This document shows positions 43,239 to 55,135 of a DNA stretch of 64,000 nt, piece after piece. Source of the stretch: Brettanomyces bruxellensis (Eukaryota > Ascomycota > Pichiomycetes > Pichiales > Pichiaceae); the NCBI RefSeq assembly GCF_011074885.1, contig NC_054690.1, forward strand, positions 2,981,001 to 3,045,000. The letters are read 5' to 3'. Numbering within the stretch: the stretch's first letter is position 1; each line of letters opens with the position of its first letter. The translations under genes were made by a program, and so were the position numbers. The notes under the pieces are model-generated. The model saw nothing but the letters and a program-made list of their open reading frames with translations. It was not told where the DNA came from and searched no databases.

Positions 43239-43718
43239 GTCCATACAATCGGATTGATTATTTCGGAAAAGATCATATTACGCATGCATATTCTTGGAAA
43301 TAGCATTTATTCCCCCATTCTTTGTACAGACTTTCTGAACATTATAACCAACACAAGGACCATTCTTGATCCATCAAGTCCTTTTAATAAATGTTCTAAT
43401 GGTAATTCTGGTGCTAGAGATTAAGTGGATACGCACTTGCAAGAGAGGGGAAAAAGGGTGAAGGGTTACGGAAAAAAATAAAATAGGAATAAAAAATTTA
43501 CGTTGATCGCTGAGATTTCGGCGAAATTGGCCGCGAATACCACCCGTATTACTGTACTGTTTATTTCCCAAAAAAGAGGTTTCGTTAGGCACTTCTTATA
43601 GAATCCAGAAGAACATGGGAAGACAGGACTTAATTGAATGGTTTTAAATTTTTCGGTTGTAACATAAATGGTATGTATGTTTGTGTGTAGTTGAGCAACT
43701 AGGATTCGCATATTCCTT

Positions 43719-43726
43719 TGACGTCA
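43719..43726. promoter_or_regulatory. consensus CRE (TGACGTCA)
   Basis: Exact 8-bp palindrome bound by ATF/CREB factors such as Sko1, encoded in this window. It lies 863 bp upstream of the DUR1,2 ATG. Occupancy is inference. Confidence 0.4.
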
Positions 43727-43920
43727 GTAATACTGGATATTTTATGGATCTTATAATGTGTTAAAAAAATTTGTACTTATTAATTTTTTGGGGGCATCTG
43801 AAATTTTATGATGTTATGTGAAAAATGACAGGGTTCACCTGCGATCTCTCTAGGCTCTGAACGGAAGGGGAGGGGGGAGCCTTTCGCTCAAATCCGAGAA
43901 AAAGAAAATTACTCGCTGGA

Positions 43921-44559
43921 GATAAGAAAGAAACAATAGGTGTTGTGTTTTAAGTCAAGCTTCGATGGGCAATCTTAAGTTTTATAGTGCGCGATTGTTA
44001 TTATTGTCGTTTTTTTCTCCAATTTGGTTGTCTTCCAGATACCGGTAAAAATATTTTCTGCCTTTATAATTTTTATCAGTACATTTTTAGGATAATAGGA
44101 TATGAATTTTTTGTACTTTAATATGTGGTGTTTCTTACCTTAGTTATTTATATTGTATTGCGTTCTTCTATAAGCAAATTATCCTAAATATATTCCACTT
44201 CGGAATTTTGCGTTATAATACTTTCACCTATGTTTGAACTCCGGAGAGTAAATGACATCCGAATATATATAAAAGTACTTTTTTTTTCATCATTTTTGTA
44301 CGTTGCTCCTTTAGAGATTAATTTTTGATTTGAGTTCAATAAATTTAAAGCACGTTTCTGTATATTTTTCCTACAAAGAGCACATAGGAACGCAAAACTG
44401 ACATTACACTTCAACTAGTTGGCTTTTGTATTATCTGCAATCATTGTGAAAGATTCTCTCACACTTTTACATCTTGGCGATAGATTTATACTGAAAAACC
44501 GACTCCGCGGTGCCATATTTGATTACTTTTGGACACATACTTTTGATTATCTTATTATC
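43921..44559. promoter_or_regulatory. GATA-factor site cluster upstream of DUR1,2
   Basis: GATAAG at 43921-43926 and GATAA cores (either strand) at 44073, 44091, 44179, 44431, 44547 and 44555 lie within 670 bp of the DUR1,2 start, three of them within 160 bp. GATA factors (Gln3, Gat1, Dal80) drive nitrogen catabolite control of DUR1,2 in yeasts. AT-rich DNA gives some by chance. Confidence 0.4.
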
Positions 44560-44588
44560 GGTATTGATTTTCGTTCCTTGAAGTTAAC

Positions 44589-47500
44589 ATGATGAATAGC
44601 AGCACTATTGGATGGACCGTCAGTGATTGGACATCATTCCACAGGGATTCCACTCCAGAGGCTTCTTTAAAGACTCTTTTGGATTTAGTGAAATCTCTCA
44701 AGTCAGCTCCAGAAGATCCAGCGTTTATTTCTTTAGCCTCCGAAGAAAACCTGAGACACCAGTGGAAGATTCTTCAGTCAAAATCCGATAAGACTTCTTT
44801 GAAACTCTATGGTGTGCCAATCGCTGTTAAGGATAACATAGACGTTCTTGGTTTTGAGACTACAGCAGCATGTCCTGCTTATGCTTACAAGCCTACCAGT
44901 GATGCCACAGCAGTAAGTTTACTACGGGAAGCTGGTGCGATTGTTATTGCCAAGACCAACTTGGATCAATTTGCTACCGGCTTGGTCGGTACGAGATCAC
45001 CTTACGGTGTCACTCCATGCACTTTCAGCGATAAGCATGTTTCCGGAGGTTCCTCTGCAGGTTCTGCTTCTGCTACTGCTAGAGGTATTGTACCACTAGC
45101 TCTTGGTACTGATACTGCGGGTTCTGGCCGTGTTCCTGCTGCCCTAAACAACTTGATAGGTCTTAAGCCCACAATTGGTTCCGTTTCGACAGCTGGTGTC
45201 GTTCCTGCCTGCAAATCATTGGACTGCGTCTCTATTTTTGCACTTGATTTAAGCGATGCTCAGATTGCTTACAATATTTGCGCTAAACCTGATAAAGAAC
45301 GCTGCGAGTATTCGAGAGAACTTCCAGCAAACCCTATTAGGCACTTTTCTCCAAATCCTCGTGTTGCAGTTCCTGCCGACATGGCCGGTAAATGGTATGG
45401 TGATACAGAGAATCCTAAATTATTTTCTAAGGCGATCAGCACTATGGAGGCTACTGGAGCTATTGTGGTTCCAGTGGACTTTTCTCCACTCTTGGACTTG
45501 GCAAAATGTCTTTATGAAGGTACCTGGGTTGCTGAGAGATGGGCAGCTACAAGAGAATTTTTTGCCACAAATCCTCCAGAGGCATCGCTTGATAAAACCG
45601 TTGCTTCAATCATTAGGGGTGGTGCGAAGTATGATGCCGCTACGGCCTATGAATACGAGTATAAACGTCATTCCATCCTCAACAAGGTCTCCGAAGTTTT
45701 CAAGGATATTGATGCTTTGATGGTTCCAACGTGCCCATTGAATCCTACTATTGTGTCTGTTCAGAAGGAACCAGTGCTTGTGAATTCACAACAGGGAACA
45801 TGGACGAACTTTGTGAATTTGGCGGATATGTGTGGTCTTGCAATTCCAGTAGGATTCAGGGAAAAGGACGGATTGCCAAACGGTGTTACTCTTCTTTCAA
45901 AGGCATTCAATGATTATGCGATCTTAGATCTTGCATCTCGCTTTTTCAAGACTCTCTATCCCGAGGGAAACAGACCAGTTGGCCATATCGCTGGCAAACT
46001 TGCTGGCATTTCCGATGAATTGGACCCAGATGTTCCTTCAGCCGATTTATCGTCATCTTTGAAACTCGCTGTTGTTGGTGCTCATTTAAACGGCCAGCCT
46101 TTGCACTGGCAGTTGGAGAAAGTGCAGGCAGTGTTTCTACAGAAAACAAAAACAGCAGCCAAGTACAAGTTGTACGCTCTTCCGAACTTCAAACCCGGTG
46201 CTTTGGCTAGACCCGGCCTAAGAAGAGTTGACCCTGAGTCAGAAGGGGGTGCAGGTGCAGTCGAAATTGAAATATATGCTATTCCATTGGAGAATGTCGG
46301 TAAATTCTTAGCAATGATTCCATCACCATTGGTGATTGGTGATGTTGAGACCGCTGATGGTCAACATGTTAAGGGTTTCCTTTGTGAGGAGGCTGGCTAC
46401 AAGACCAAGGGTGCCATTGATATTACTGCATTGGGCGGCTGGAGAGGATACGTGGATCGTGCCTTTAGTGACACCGGTAAGGACACTTCAGGCAAAAGAA
46501 AGAAGCCTTTTGATACTGTTCTTATTGCCAACAGGGGTGAAATTGCTGTTAGAATAATTAAGACTTTGAAAAAACTTGGTATCAAATCTGTTGCCATCTA
46601 TTCCGACCCTGATAGATACTCAGAACATGTTTTGATGGCAGACGTTGCCATTCCACTTCACGGAACTTCCTCTGCGGAGACATACATAAACATTGAAAAG
46701 GTGGTGAAGGCATGCAAGGAATCTGGTGCAGAGGCTGTTATCCCTGGTTATGGTTTCCTCAGTGAGAACGCTGATTTTGCAGACCGAATTGAAGCTGAGG
46801 GTATGACATATGTTGGTCCTACCGGTGACTCGATCAGAAAGCTTGGCTTGAAGCATTCTGCCAGAAAAATTGCCGGAGCCGCCGGCGTTCCATTAGTTCC
46901 TGGATCTGGGTTGGTCTCTTCATCCATTGAGGCTAAGAGGATTGCAGACAAAATTGGATATCCAGTTATGGTTAAGTCTACTGCTGGCGGTGGAGGTATT
47001 GGACTACAAAAGGTTGACTCTCCTGAGGATATCGAAAGGGTTTTTCAAACTGTTCAACACCAAGCAAAGTCATTCTTTGGCGATGCCGGTGTTTTCTTGG
47101 AGAAGTTTGTTCAGCACGCTAGACACGTTGAAATCCAAATGTTTGGTGATGGTAGAGGTAATGCTATTGCAATTGGTGAAAGAGACTGCTCGTTACAGAG
47201 AAGAAACCAGAAAATTATTGAAGAAACTCCCGCACCAAACTTACCGGAGGATACTCGCCAGAAGATGAGAAAGGCGGCAGAGCAGCTCGGTGCTCATATA
47301 AAATACAGATGTGCAGGTACTGTTGAGTTTGTGTATGATGCTGCTAAGGACGAGTTCTATTTCTTGGAGGTCAACACACGTCTTCAGGTGGAGCATCCAA
47401 TTACCGAAACCGTTACCCACCTTGATTTGGTTGAGTGGATGCTTTACATTGCTGCAGGCGATCCTCCAGATTTCAATAGGAGTATCACCATCGATGGTGC

Positions 47501-50128
47501 TTCTATGGAAGCTCGGTTGTATTCTGAAAATCCAGTAAAGGGATTTATTCCATCACCTGGAACCCTTACCGAAGTCAAATTCCCTTCATGGGCCCGTGTC
47601 GATACTTGGGTGAAAACTGGTACTGTTATCTCAGCTGAGTACGATCCTACGTTAGCAAAGATTATTGTTCACGGTCGTGACAGAATGGATGCTTTGAAAA
47701 AGTTACGTCAAGCATTGAATGAAACTGTGATCTTTGGTGTTGTCACAAATATTGATTATCTTCGTTCCATTGCGAACTCGGCAATGTTTGAAAATGCGCA
47801 GATGTTTACCAAGGTTCTAGACACGTATGATTACGAACCAAATGCTTTCGAGATTACTGCTCCTGGTGCATATACTACTGTTCAGGATTACCCTGGCCGT
47901 GTTGGTTACTGGCACATTGGTGTTCCCCCATCGGGCCCTATGGATTCATACTCGTTCAGATTAGCCAATAGGGTTGTGGGAAACCATTACAAAGCACCTG
48001 CAATTGAAATAACTTTGAAGGGTCCTTCCATTTTGTTCCATCATCCTACTGTTATTGCCATTACAGGAGGTGAGGTTGAAGTTAAGTTAAATGATGAGTC
48101 CGTCAGCATGTACGAGCCAATTCAGGTGAAGAGAGGTGATAGATTATCTATTGGTAAACTTGTTTCAGGCTGTAGATCATATTTGGCCGTTAGAGGTGGA
48201 ATTGATGTTACAACTTATCTTGGATCGCGGTCGACCTTTGCACTTGGAAAGTTGGGTGGTTACAATGGTCGTGTTCTCAAGGTGGGAGATGTCTTATTCT
48301 TAGGCCAACCAGGCATTCCTGCATGTACTTTGCCTGCTCCAGTGTCTGCTCCTAAGGCTGCTGAAAAGTCTCTTGTTCCGATTTTTGCTCCCGCTGATAC
48401 TAAAACATGGGAGGTTGGTGTTACCTGCGGTCCTCATGGTGCACCTGACTTCTTTAAGTCGGAGTATGTTACAGAGTTCTTTACCTCCAAGTGGAAGGTG
48501 CACTATAACTCGAACAGATTTGGTGTGAGATTGGTTGGTCCAAAGCCTAAGTGGGCAAGAAAGAATGGTGGTGAAGGTGGCCTTCATCCTTCGAATGCTC
48601 ACGACTACGTCTACTCTTTAGGAGCCATAAACTTTACTGGTGATGAACCCGTGATTCTTACTTGTGATGGTCCATCTTTGGGTGGCTTTGTTTGCTTCGC
48701 TGTTGTTGTTGAGGCTGAGATGTGGAAGGTTGGCCAGATGAAACCCGGAGATCTTATTCACTTTGTCCCTATGAGTTTCGCCGATGCAATCAAGGAGAGA
48801 AAAGCCATGGATGCTGTTATTGATAACTTGGCTGGGGAAATGCCAACTTTGAACAGTTCTCTTCCTGCTCCAGAGAAGCCTGTCCTCGCTACCTTCAAAC
48901 CATCCTCATCTGCACCCCTTGTCACCTACAGACAAGCTGGTGATCGTTACATTCTCGTGGAATATGGTGATAATACGATGGATCTTAATAAATCATATCG
49001 TGTTCATAAGCTCATTGAAATGGTTCACACCCACAAGACTCTTGGTATAGTAGAAATGTCGCAAGGTGTTAGATCTGTTTTAATTGAATTCAGCGGTCTA
49101 AAAATTGATCAAAAGGTATTAGTTCAGACACTTATTGCTTATGAGGCCGAGGTTGTTTTCACTAACCGCTGGTCGGTTCCTTCTAAGGTCGTCCACTTAC
49201 CGATGGCCTTTGAAGACTCGAAGACTCTGGGTGCAGTTAACAGGTACAGGGAAACAATTAGGTCATCTGCTCCTTGGCTTCCAAATAATGTTGACTTCAT
49301 TGCTAAGGTTAACGGAATTACTCACAAGGATGTCGAGAATATGCTTTACTCTGCAAGATTCCTTGTCTTAGGTTTGGGTGACGTCTTTCTTGGTGCCCCA
49401 TGTGCAGTTCCACTTGATCCAAGACAGAGGTTCTTGGGTTCCAAGTACAATCCTTCTAGAACATATACACCACCAGGTACTGTTGGTATTGCTGGTATCT
49501 TCATGTGCATATAACCATGGAGTCGCCTGGTGGTTACCAATTGGTTGGTAGAACCGTTCCTCTTTGGGATAAGCTTTCCCTTGGTGTTCACACCGGAAAG
49601 TTCAACGAGGGTAACCCTTGGATGCTAACTCCATTTGATCAGGTCAGCTTCTATCCTGTCACTGAGAAAGAGTTGGACAAAATTTGTGACGATTGGGAGC
49701 ACGGTTTCTTTGACGTTCAAATGACAAGCTCCGTCTTTGACCATACCAAGTATCTTCAGTGGGTTCAAGAACACACCGATTCCATTGAGACTTTTAAGAA
49801 GAGTCAGAGTGGTGAAAAGATGGAAGAGTTTAGTAAATTAATCAAGGTTGCCAATAGTGATTTAAAGAAATCTAGTGTGGACGTTGAAAAGCCAATGGAA
49901 AATTGGCCTGATGATGCAGAAATGGTTTATTCCGAATACTCTGGACGTTTTTGGAAACCACTTGTCAAAGAAGGTGATGTTGTGGAGAAAGGCCAGGGAC
50001 TTGTGGTTATTGAAGCTATGAAGACTGAGATGGTTGTCAATGCTACAAAAGCCGGTAAGGTCCTGAAAGTTCTTCATAAAAATGGTGATATTGTCGAGGC
50101 GGGTGATTTGGTTGTTGTGCTACAATGA
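44589..50128 (+). CDS. DUR1,2: urea amidolyase Dur1,2, interrupted by a frameshift near 49510
   Basis: A fused biotin-dependent enzyme converting urea to allophanate and then to ammonia and CO2. The first frame (44589-49514, 1641 codons) holds the allophanate hydrolase/amidase part (Lys81 in AVKDNID, GGSSAGSAS, DTAGSGR), then the allophanate C-domain, biotin carboxylase (FDTVLIANRGEIAVRI near residue 640, ATP-grasp, EVNTRLQVEHP) and the carboxyltransferase half (YPGRVGYWHIGVPPSGPMDSYS). It ends FMCI-stop. Homology resumes at once in the -1 frame with MESPGGYQLVGRT, continuing to 50128 through the biotinyl domain with EAMKTE. One missing base in a Tyr codon of MCIYTMESPGG would explain it. Total length (about 1845) fits the S. 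cerevisiae protein (1835). If real, the product lacks its biotin carrier. Sequencing error is possible. Confidence 0.93.
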
Positions 50129-50282
50129 GGTGTCAATCTTGCTTTCTTTTCACATATGCGGTTTAAGACAAATACTATATATTTTTTTAAATATTTTGGG
50201 ATGTGAGAGTTCCATCATTATTTTATTGTTTAAATATGTTGTCATTTACAGCGTAACTATTAATTCTAATTGAGTTACAAAA

Positions 50283-52136
50283 TCATAATAATTCTTCGTT
50301 CAGACAGTCGGATCTGTCGTAAAAAAGCATGTACACTCCCTCACCATCGCTTAGAACTTTTGATTCATGCACCTCTTTGATAACATCATCACTGATCTTC
50401 CAAAACGGTTTTTTGAGACAACTCTTGAGTACTTTATCTCGTTCATTCCAAACTTTTTTTAACACATTCGATGTTGATTGTACATTGGGTGCTCCATTTA
50501 GAATATCACCAGATAATTCACCGTTTATATCGGCATTATTTCCCTGATGATTTGAGTTTAAAGGTATATTCGTACCAGCATTGTCTGTGATATCAGTATC
50601 GTTCGTAAATCCAATAATATTTGGTTCCCGGGTATAATATTTACCTGTTGACAGCTGCTTGTAATATTTTGGCTTTCTTTTATAACATTCATAATGACCG
50701 CTGGAATGTGATCCTATATGACGTATAACGGAACGAAGTGTGAATGAATAACGTTTTGTGCTAATATACTCATTATCAGGATTAGATTTCAGTTGTGTCT
50801 TATTATAATATTTGGCTGCCTTTCTTTGATCTACATTCAAAAGAAGAGATGTATCAAACTGAACTTGACAATAATTTCTCCATGCATGTGTTGCTTCATA
50901 AATAGATCTTGAAAGGTGAAGAATAAGTATTTGTGGTGGTTTCACAATACTAACCTCTCGGTGAACAACAGATTTTAAACCAGAAGTGTGTATACCTGGG
51001 TAATTATCTATAAATGATTCTAATTGTTGATCAAGATCACTATTTATTAATATCTTACCTCTATCATAAAGATTTTGAAGTTTATCAACAAGCTCTAATT
51101 TTTTTGGATTTTCTATAAGGTCAGCCTTGGTAGCAAAAATATATCTCACTTTGCAAACCATGCAAGAATAATCTTCAATTATTTCACTTTCATTTCTTTT
51201 AAGCAGTGTACTTAAAGTCACTGAACTTTCCTCTGGAAGCCCAATCGATGAAATCATCATTGGATTATATGTAATAGATGACAACTTGCCACAGCGCATA
51301 CAACGAAAATTGGAGGCCACTTCGCTGCTAAAAGGAAACTCAGGGAAACAACCTATACCATCTTTTTTCAATTCAGCTGAAAAGACTGGATCGGATTTAT
51401 ATACAGTCTTCAAACTTGTATACTCTTTCATAAGTGTTTCTAATATAAGTTGGAGTAATTCATGAGCATCATGTTGATTGCGAGATATGTGAGCATCGTG
51501 AATATTTTCGAGAACATGTAAAAAATCCCACACAGAGATAGCTCTTGGAAAGAATATCGTTGACTGAAGTTTACCCAAAATTGTCATTAATGCTTCATGT
51601 AACTTGATATCTGGCAACGATACACCACCTTCGTTTGCAGTTAATGGGCTTAAATTCTCCGATAAAACAAGGTGACGTAATTTTTGGAAAATGGTTTCAA
51701 TAACATTGAGATATACATTCAAAGTCGGTAAAGATGAAAGAGCCTGTAAGTTCGAATTTGCAAAACAGTCTATTGAAGGATTTATAAACCCAGTTGTATA
51801 TTTATCTGGTCTTTTCGTGAAATGCATATCATTCCTCCGGCCTTTAAATCGAAGGGATGGATAAATGATATATAAACTAACGGCGAATCCTGTAATAGAT
51901 AAAAAAGTCCAAGGGTTTTGAAGCTCCCCAACAAGTATCCTTAATCGATCTAAATAATATCTATACGATATTGGAACACCGAAAAGTGATTTTATGGTGG
52001 GGGAAAAAGAATCTATACTGTTCGAAGTGCCTGCAGAACTTCTAGACATAAGAGATCCACCAATTTGTCCACGGTTATTCCATAGGGTATAAATATAGTT
52101 AATGGGATGTAACTGTAAAGAAGAAGATAATGCCAT
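50283..52136 (-). CDS. membrane-anchored ubiquitin-specific protease (Ubp1/Ubp16-like)
   Basis: A 617-residue USP/UCH-family deubiquitinase. A hydrophobic segment at about 76-94 (WTFLSITGFAVSLYIIYPS) is a likely membrane anchor, as in Ubp1 and Ubp16. The cysteine box GFINPSIDCFANSNLQAL places the catalytic Cys at 124 and the oxyanion Asn at 119, but the usual GNT before the cysteine is replaced by SID. The histidine box is HSSGHYECYKR near residue 475. Zinc-ribbon pairs FRCMRCGK and YSCMVCK are present. Between boxes is QHDAHELLQLILETL, the QDAHE motif. The gap to DUR1,2 is only 154 bp (convergent). Whether it is UBP1 or UBP16 cannot be settled by eye, so no symbol is given. Confidence 0.88.
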   Translation of the reverse strand: MALSSSLQLHPINYIYTLWNNRGQIGGSLMSRSSAGTSNSIDSFSPTIKSLFGVPISYRYYLDRLRILVGELQNPWTFLSITGFAVSLYIIYPSLRFKGRRNDMHFTKRPDKYTTGFINPSIDCFANSNLQALSSLPTLNVYLNVIETIFQKLRHLVLSENLSPLTANEGGVSLPDIKLHEALMTILGKLQSTIFFPRAISVWDFLHVLENIHDAHISRNQHDAHELLQLILETLMKEYTSLKTVYKSDPVFSAELKKDGIGCFPEFPFSSEVASNFRCMRCGKLSSITYNPMMISSIGLPEESSVTLSTLLKRNESEIIEDYSCMVCKVRYIFATKADLIENPKKLELVDKLQNLYDRGKILINSDLDQQLESFIDNYPGIHTSGLKSVVHREVSIVKPPQILILHLSRSIYEATHAWRNYCQVQFDTSLLLNVDQRKAAKYYNKTQLKSNPDNEYISTKRYSFTLRSVIRHIGSHSSGHYECYKRKPKYYKQLSTGKYYTREPNIIGFTNDTDITDNAGTNIPLNSNHQGNNADINGELSGDILNGAPNVQSTSNVLKKVWNERDKVLKSCLKKPFWKISDDVIKEVHESKVLSDGEGVYMLFYDRSDCLNEELL

Positions 52137-52927
52137 ATCTACAGTTAGTTATAAATAACATTCTTTGAGTATTCGAAAAACGAATAGTGCTATTTCATTT
52201 ATTGTTACGCCCATATTGTTTATATCTGTATTTACGTTTCATGAAGAATCACAATTAACTAGCGATTGTTTCAATAATGCGGGAAAAAAAAAGTTAGGGA
52301 CGGAAAAAACTGAAGTCCGTGATTACTTCGAAGATCTTTCAAACGTACGAATCGATCGCATTTTTGACGTGGAAGTTTAAAAAATGCTTAAAGTTGTGCA
52401 TCATTGAACTGCATACAGCATTTTAAGAGAGATAATGCTATACAAACTTGAATCAATCATTATCTAAATTAAGAATTGTGATATATATGCTTTCCTGTTC
52501 TGACCCTATTATATGATGTCATAGGCACTTTTCTGCCCCTATCCTTCCCTTCTGCTTATGCCCTAATATTTTTTTTTACGATTCGATATCTAATTATGGA
52601 ATTCCGAAGGAATCACCCCTAAATTACATCCCTCGCAATATGCGAAGACTCAATTCTATTATTCATATAATATTCTATCTCTTATAATATCACACAAAAT
52701 GCAAACTATAAGTTGCATGTGGAAAAAAAGGTATGAAACACAATGTTTAGATTAAGAAGCCAAATGAAACGCAAAAATAAGTCACCACATACCAAAAAAT
52801 GCCAATATTACAGATTTGCTGCAATTTGGCACTATACGCTATCAAGTTTGCTACTTTAAATGAACGCATAAACTATATATACAATATTTACCGATACTTC
52901 AAATTAGTGACACCCCACTATATGCAT
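52137..52927. other. UBP promoter / HSP90 3' region
   Basis: 791 bp between two minus-strand genes. A 71-codon plus-strand frame at 52165-52380 has no ATG start. AT-rich; no RNA gene recognised. Confidence 0.45.
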
Positions 52928-55135
52928 TCAATCAACTTCCTCCATCTCCGTTTCACCTTCAGCAGCTTCCTCTGGCTTCTTCTCATCCTTCTCAGTCGCA
53001 GCAGCATCCTCTTCCTTCTTCTCTTCACCCTCAGTTGTCTCAGCATTTTCATCTTCAATGTTTAGACCAATGGCAATCAAAGAATTAATTCTCTTAGCAA
53101 AGTTTGTTGGCTCCTCAAGAGTGAATCCCGATGTCAAAAGGGCAGTGTCGTACAACATTGAAGTAAGGTTTTTGACCACTCTGTCATCTGCACCATTCTC
53201 GTCAACCTTAGACTTCAAAGCCTTGATAATAGGAGACTCTGGTGAAATCTCAAAGATCTTCTTTGATGCCATGTATGCTGACATTGAAGTATCTCTCAAG
53301 GCCTGAGCCTTCATGATTCTTTCCATGTTGGCTGACCATCCGAACTGGCCAGTCCTGATAGCTGCTGGAGCGTCCATCAATTTGTGCGAAACAACAACCT
53401 TTTCAACCTTTTCTCCCAAGATGTCTTTCAAGGCCTTGGTCAATGGCTCAAACTCCTTGTCTTCTTCCTCTCTCTTCTTCTTCTCCTCGTCAGTCTCCTC
53501 AAGTTCGAAGTCCTTGGTTATATCAACAAGTTTCTTGTCCTCAAACTCCTTCAGCTGGTTCATAGCATACTCGTCAATAGGATCAACAAGGAACAAAACC
53601 TCAAATCCTTTCTCCTTAAGAGCATCCAAGAATGGAGACTCCTTGACAGCCTTCAACGTCTCACCAGTAATGTAGTAGATATTCTTCTGGTGCTCTGGCA
53701 TTCTGGTAACGTAGTCGGAAAGGGAGGTCATCTCATCGGCAGACTTTGTAGAGTAGTATCTCAACAATTTTGCCAATGAAGCTCTGTTTTGAGCATCTTC
53801 GTGAACACCCAATTTAATGTTCTTAGAAAAGGCCTTGTAAAACTTGTCAAACTGGTCCTTATCCTCAGCAATCTCATTGAACATTTCAATACATTTCTTG
53901 ACAATGTTCTTTCTGATGACCTTCATGATCTTATTCTGTTGAAGCATCTCTCTGGATAAATTCAATGGCAAGTCTTCAGAGTCAACAACACCTCTGACAA
54001 AGCCTAGCCACTCTGGAATCAAGTCCTCAGCCTCGTCGGTGATAAACACACGTCTGACATACAATTTAATGTTGTTCTTCTTTCTCTTAGATTCGAACAA
54101 ATCAAATGGAGCCCTCTTAGGAACAAACAAGATGGCCCTAAACTCAAGTTGACCCTCAACAGAGAAATGCTTAACAGCCAATGGATCCTCCCAGTCATTA
54201 GAAATAGACTTGTAGAACGCATTGTACTCGTCTTGCTTAACGTCCGATGGGTTTCTGGTCCACAAAGGCTTGGTCTTGTTCAATTCTTCTGTATCTGTGA
54301 CCATCTCCTTCACCTTCTTAGTCTTCTTTTCCTTCTTCTCTTCTTCATTCTTCTTTTCTTCGTCGTCCTTCACTTCTTCAATCTTTGGCTCCTTTTCGTC
54401 CTTTTCATCTTCATCCTTCTTTTCTTCATCCTTCTTTTCCTCCTTCTCCTCCTCCTTCACAGGAACTTCCTTTTCCACTTCCTTTCTAACAACCAATTCA
54501 ATAGGATAGGAAACAAATTCAGAGTGCTTCTTAACGACCTCTTTAATCCTCTTCTCCTCAAGATATTCCGTCTGGTCATCCTTCAAGAAAAGCCTGACAA
54601 TCGAACCCCTTCCAATTTTCTCGTTTGTGGTGTCCAAGGCAACAGTGAACTTTCCTCCAGCATTGGATTCCCAAATGTATTGCTCGTCGTCGTTATTTTT
54701 AGAGATAACCTGGACTTTGTCGGCAACCAAGAAAGCAGAATAGAAACCAACACCGAACTGACCGATCATAGAAACATCAGCACCTGCAGAAAGAGCCTCC
54801 ATAAAGGATTTAGTACCTGACTTGGCAATAGTACCCAAATTCTTAACCAAGTCAGCCTTGGTCATACCGATACCTGAATCTCTGATCTCCAAAATCTTCT
54901 GGTCTGGCTTCGGAGTGATTCTGATGAATAACTTTGGCTCAGATTCCAAAACATGAGAATCAGAAAGCGATTGGTACCTAATCTTATCAAGGGCATCAGA
55001 TGCATTAGAAATCAACTCTCTCAAAAATATTTCCTTGTTCGAATAAACGGTATTAATGAACAATGACATAAGCTGAGAAATCTCAGCCTGGAACTCATAA
55101 GATTCTCCACCTTGTGTTTTTCCTTCAGCAGACAT
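52928..55135 (-). CDS. HSP82: cytosolic Hsp90 chaperone
   Basis: A 735-residue Hsp90. The N-terminal GHKL ATPase domain has [40 protein letters not shown] and [17 protein letters not shown]. An acidic/basic linker of Glu, Lys and Asp (about 215-275) follows, then the middle domain ([46 protein letters not shown] with the catalytic-loop Arg) and the dimerisation domain. It ends in MEEVD, the TPR cochaperone-binding motif of cytosolic forms. S. cerevisiae has two near-identical copies (HSC82, HSP82); only one is in view, so the symbol is by convention. Neighbour of IQG1, as HSP82 is in S. cerevisiae (one gene apart). Long open frames on the opposite strand are shadows of its biased codons. Confidence 0.97.
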   Translation of the reverse strand: MSAEGKTQGGESYEFQAEISQLMSLFINTVYSNKEIFLRELISNASDALDKIRYQSLSDSHVLESEPKLFIRITPKPDQKILEIRDSGIGMTKADLVKNLGTIAKSGTKSFMEALSAGADVSMIGQFGVGFYSAFLVADKVQVISKNNDDEQYIWESNAGGKFTVALDTTNEKIGRGSIVRLFLKDDQTEYLEEKRIKEVVKKHSEFVSYPIELVVRKEVEKEVPVKEEEKEEKKDEEKKDEDEKDEKEPKIEEVKDDEEKKNEEEKKEKKTKKVKEMVTDTEELNKTKPLWTRNPSDVKQDEYNAFYKSISNDWEDPLAVKHFSVEGQLEFRAILFVPKRAPFDLFESKRKKNNIKLYVRRVFITDEAEDLIPEWLGFVRGVVDSEDLPLNLSREMLQQNKIMKVIRKNIVKKCIEMFNEIAEDKDQFDKFYKAFSKNIKLGVHEDAQNRASLAKLLRYYSTKSADEMTSLSDYVTRMPEHQKNIYYITGETLKAVKESPFLDALKEKGFEVLFLVDPIDEYAMNQLKEFEDKKLVDITKDFELEETDEEKKKREEEDKEFEPLTKALKDILGEKVEKVVVSHKLMDAPAAIRTGQFGWSANMERIMKAQALRDTSMSAYMASKKIFEISPESPIIKALKSKVDENGADDRVVKNLTSMLYDTALLTSGFTLEEPTNFAKRINSLIAIGLNIEDENAETTEGEEKKEEDAAATEKDEKKPEEAAEGETEMEEVD

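Larger units (their letters stand above)
41397..44588. other. 3.2-kb intergenic region upstream of DUR1,2
   Basis: Divergent promoter region without a convincing gene. The 41680-42090 minus frame has no ATG start and looks random. Notable sites: 9-bp inverted repeat AAGTGACGC/GCGTCACTT (43212-43238), CRE TGACGTCA (43719-43726), a G-rich stretch near 43866-43877, GATAAG at 43921 and several GATAA cores nearer DUR1,2. Much larger than the other promoters here; it could hide an unannotated RNA. Confidence 0.55.

Noticed and set aside
49495..49520. Programmed ribosomal frameshift in DUR1,2
   Set aside because: No X XXY YYZ heptamer at the site and no such frameshift is known in this family; an indel is simpler.
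52165..52380. 71-codon plus frame next to the ubiquitin protease start
   Set aside because: No ATG in frame and no upstream exon signal; a small mitochondrial protein was considered but not supported.
54149..54820. 223-codon frame opposite HSP90
   Set aside because: Shadow of the HSP90 charged linker (Leu/Phe-rich complement of Glu/Lys codons).
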